Below, in pieces: positions 4,531 through 5,716 of a stretch of DNA of 5,716 nt. The notes below the pieces were generated by a model, which worked only from the letters and a program-made list of their open reading frames with translations, searched no databases and was not told the origin of the DNA. The DNA comes from Acidobacteriota bacterium (GTDB lineage: Bacteria > Acidobacteriota > Terriglobia > Bryobacterales > Bryobacteraceae): positions 1 to 5,716 of the forward strand of contig CANNLB010000227.1 of the NCBI GenBank assembly GCA_947505565.1. Direction: 5' to 3'. The position numbers were made by a program, and so were the translations under genes. Every line of letters begins with the position of its first letter. The stretch's first letter is position 1.

Positions 4531-5716
4531 CGTACGAATCTCCTGACTTGGTACTTAGACGGGCGCCGCCGCCGCAGGCGATGACAATGTACTGCTTGCC
4601 ATTGAGCGAGTAAGTGGCCGGGGTGGCATAGCCGCCGGCGGGGAGTTTGGCTTCCCAGAGAATGGCACCGGTGGCGGCGTCGAAGGCGCGGAACATTTCG
4701 TCGCGCGTGGCCCCGATGAAGACAAGACCGCCGGCGGTGAGAATGGGTCCGCCGAAGTTTTCGGTGCCGACGTCCTTCTCGGTCGTGTCGTTTTTGCCGA
4801 GGACCTTCTGCCAGAGGAACTCGCCCTTGTTGAGGTCGATGGCGGTGAGTTGTCCCCACGGGGGTTTGACGCCGGGGTTGCCTTTTTCATCTCGCAGCTT
4901 GCGGTAGCCGCCGATTTGATAGGGATAGGGAGAGCCGGCCGGGGCGTCGATGATCTGCATGATGGACGGGAGATTTTGGGAGTTGACGTACAGGATGCCC
5001 TTGGCGGGATCGGCCGCGGCGCCGCCCCAAAGGCCTCCGCCTACGGTGCCGGGGAGCATGACGGTGCCTTGGCGACTGGCGGGGATGTACATGCCCTGGT
5101 TGATCCAATCCTTCGACATTTCGGTGAAGTGGGCCTTTACTTCGGGGGTGATGTCGCTGGGTTCGAAGCGTTGGGGGGAGAAGGGCGGCGGCTTCAGGGG
5201 GATGGGCTGGGTTTTGGCGGTGACCTCGCCGGCAATGGTGGAGGCGGGGAAGGGGCGCTCTTCGACGGGGAGGAGGGGCTTGCCGGTTTCGCGGTCCAGG
5301 ACGAAGACGTAGCCTTGCTTTGTGATCTGAGCGACAGCGGGTTTGCCGCGCCATTGGATGAGGTTGGCGTTGACGGGGAGGTCCATGTCCCAGATGTCGT
5401 GGTGGACGGTTTGGTAATGCCAAATGCGCTTGCCGGTGTTGGCATCGAGGGCGACGAGGGAGTTGCCGAAAAGGTTGTCGCCGACGCGGTCAGCGCCGTA
5501 GTAATCGAAGGAAGGGGAGCCGAGGGAGACGTAGACGATGCCTTTGGTTTCGTCGAGGCTCATGCCGCCCCAGTTGTTGGTGCCGCCGGCGGTTTTCCAG
5601 GCGTCTTTGGGCCAGGTTTCGTAGCCGAACTCGCCGGGGTGGGGGATGGTATGGAAGATCCAGCGGCGTTTGCCGGTGCGGACGTCGTAGGCGCGGATGT
5701 GGCCGGGGGCGGCCAT
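4511..5716 (-). CDS. Quinoprotein (PQQ-dependent) dehydrogenase, glucose-dehydrogenase type, C-terminal 401 residues
   Basis: This is the C-terminal part of a PQQ beta-propeller that oxidises a sugar or alcohol in the periplasm; the N-terminal part lies beyond the right edge, and the Met at the edge (5716-5714) is probably internal. Numbering from it, propeller blade motifs include AYDVRTGKRRW (9-19), ALDANTGKRIW (89-99), VLDRETGK (139-146), AIDLNKGEFLW (292-302) and AFDAATGAILW (344-354). The segment QTVHHDIWDMDLP (102-114) and ITKQGYVFVLDR (131-142) match the E. coli membrane glucose dehydrogenase Gcd region holding the catalytic Asp and a PQQ-contacting Lys (alignment from memory). LPAGGYATP and LNGKQYIVIACGGG (371-384) match the conserved Gcd C-terminus, which ends DSYVAFALP. 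No cytochrome c domain is fused in the visible part; instead the pentaheme cytochrome gene overlaps its 3' end by 20 nt. Substrate is unresolved. Confidence 0.96.
   Translation of the reverse strand: MAAPGHIRAYDVRTGKRRWIFHTIPHPGEFGYETWPKDAWKTAGGTNNWGGMSLDETKGIVYVSLGSPSFDYYGADRVGDNLFGNSLVALDANTGKRIWHYQTVHHDIWDMDLPVNANLIQWRGKPAVAQITKQGYVFVLDRETGKPLLPVEERPFPASTIAGEVTAKTQPIPLKPPPFSPQRFEPSDITPEVKAHFTEMSKDWINQGMYIPASRQGTVMLPGTVGGGLWGGAAADPAKGILYVNSQNLPSIMQIIDAPAGSPYPYQIGGYRKLRDEKGNPGVKPPWGQLTAIDLNKGEFLWQKVLGKNDTTEKDVGTENFGGPILTAGGLVFIGATRDEMFRAFDAATGAILWEAKLPAGGYATPATYSLNGKQYIVIACGGGARLSTKSGDSYVAFALP
4540..4544 (-). promoter_or_regulatory. Shine-Dalgarno sequence deciding the TTG start of the cytochrome gene
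   Basis: AGGAG on the minus strand, 9 nt before TTG at 4530, lies inside the last codons of the dehydrogenase gene. It supports TTG as start, and the signal peptide begins exactly there. Its position implies that ribosomes finishing the dehydrogenase can re-initiate on the cytochrome. Confidence 0.75.

Noticed and set aside
4887..5423. Arginine- and proline-rich open frames antisense to or out of frame with the dehydrogenase
   Set aside because: Their composition is that of GC-rich shadow frames over a clearly conserved PQQ propeller.

Overview
The window is GC-rich bacterial DNA. Its gene content points to Acidobacteriota of the Solibacter/Bryobacter type, which is inference only because no phylogenetic marker is present. 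The clues are a squalene-cyclase-like repeat protein family with paralogs, a periplasmic PQQ dehydrogenase paired with a multiheme cytochrome c, a possible TIGR03437-like C-terminal domain, and much gene debris. Three genes look intact as far as they are visible: an NAD(P)-dependent beta-hydroxyacid dehydrogenase (1890-2780, minus), a pentaheme cytochrome c (4078-4530, minus) and the C-terminal part of a quinoprotein dehydrogenase (4511 to beyond the right edge, minus). A fourth, the 3' part of a prenyltransferase/squalene-cyclase-like repeat protein (1-830, plus), enters from the left edge and also looks intact.

The accessory part lies between these genes. From 831 to 1889 are two dead toxin-antitoxin modules facing each other. 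The plus-strand one (893-1333) is an acidic antitoxin with an in-frame TAG and a His-rich 12-bp repeat insert, followed after 1 nt by a RelE/ParE-type toxin that has an internal deletion and a -1 frameshift. The minus-strand one (1852 down to about 1488) is a small DNA-binding-type antitoxin with no start codon and an in-frame TAG, overlapping by ATGA a Doc/Fic-type toxin that has lost its middle and kept a damaged PFLDGN motif. None of these four appears as a clean open reading frame; they show only when homology is followed through stops and frame changes.

From 2942 to 3451 is a decayed direct-repeat paralog of the left-edge gene. It has one nonsense codon (AAG to TAG) and two in-frame deletions of about 213 and 96 bp at short GC-rich repeats. 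The stretch 3452-3860 holds no convincing gene but has an inverted pair of TTGACCA/TGGTCAA repeats, each echoed about 25 bp away, resembling the ends of an IS21-type insertion sequence. Next comes a possible C-terminal fragment of a TIGR03437-like surface protein (3861-4065), convergent with the cytochrome gene.

The right end is a working unit. The quinoprotein dehydrogenase would oxidise a sugar or alcohol in the periplasm, and the pentaheme cytochrome is translated from a TTG start inside the last codons of the dehydrogenase, with its Shine-Dalgarno sequence there too. It is a good candidate for the electron acceptor. Its layout resembles ActA of alternative complex III. No tRNA, rRNA, CRISPR array or convincing terminator was seen.
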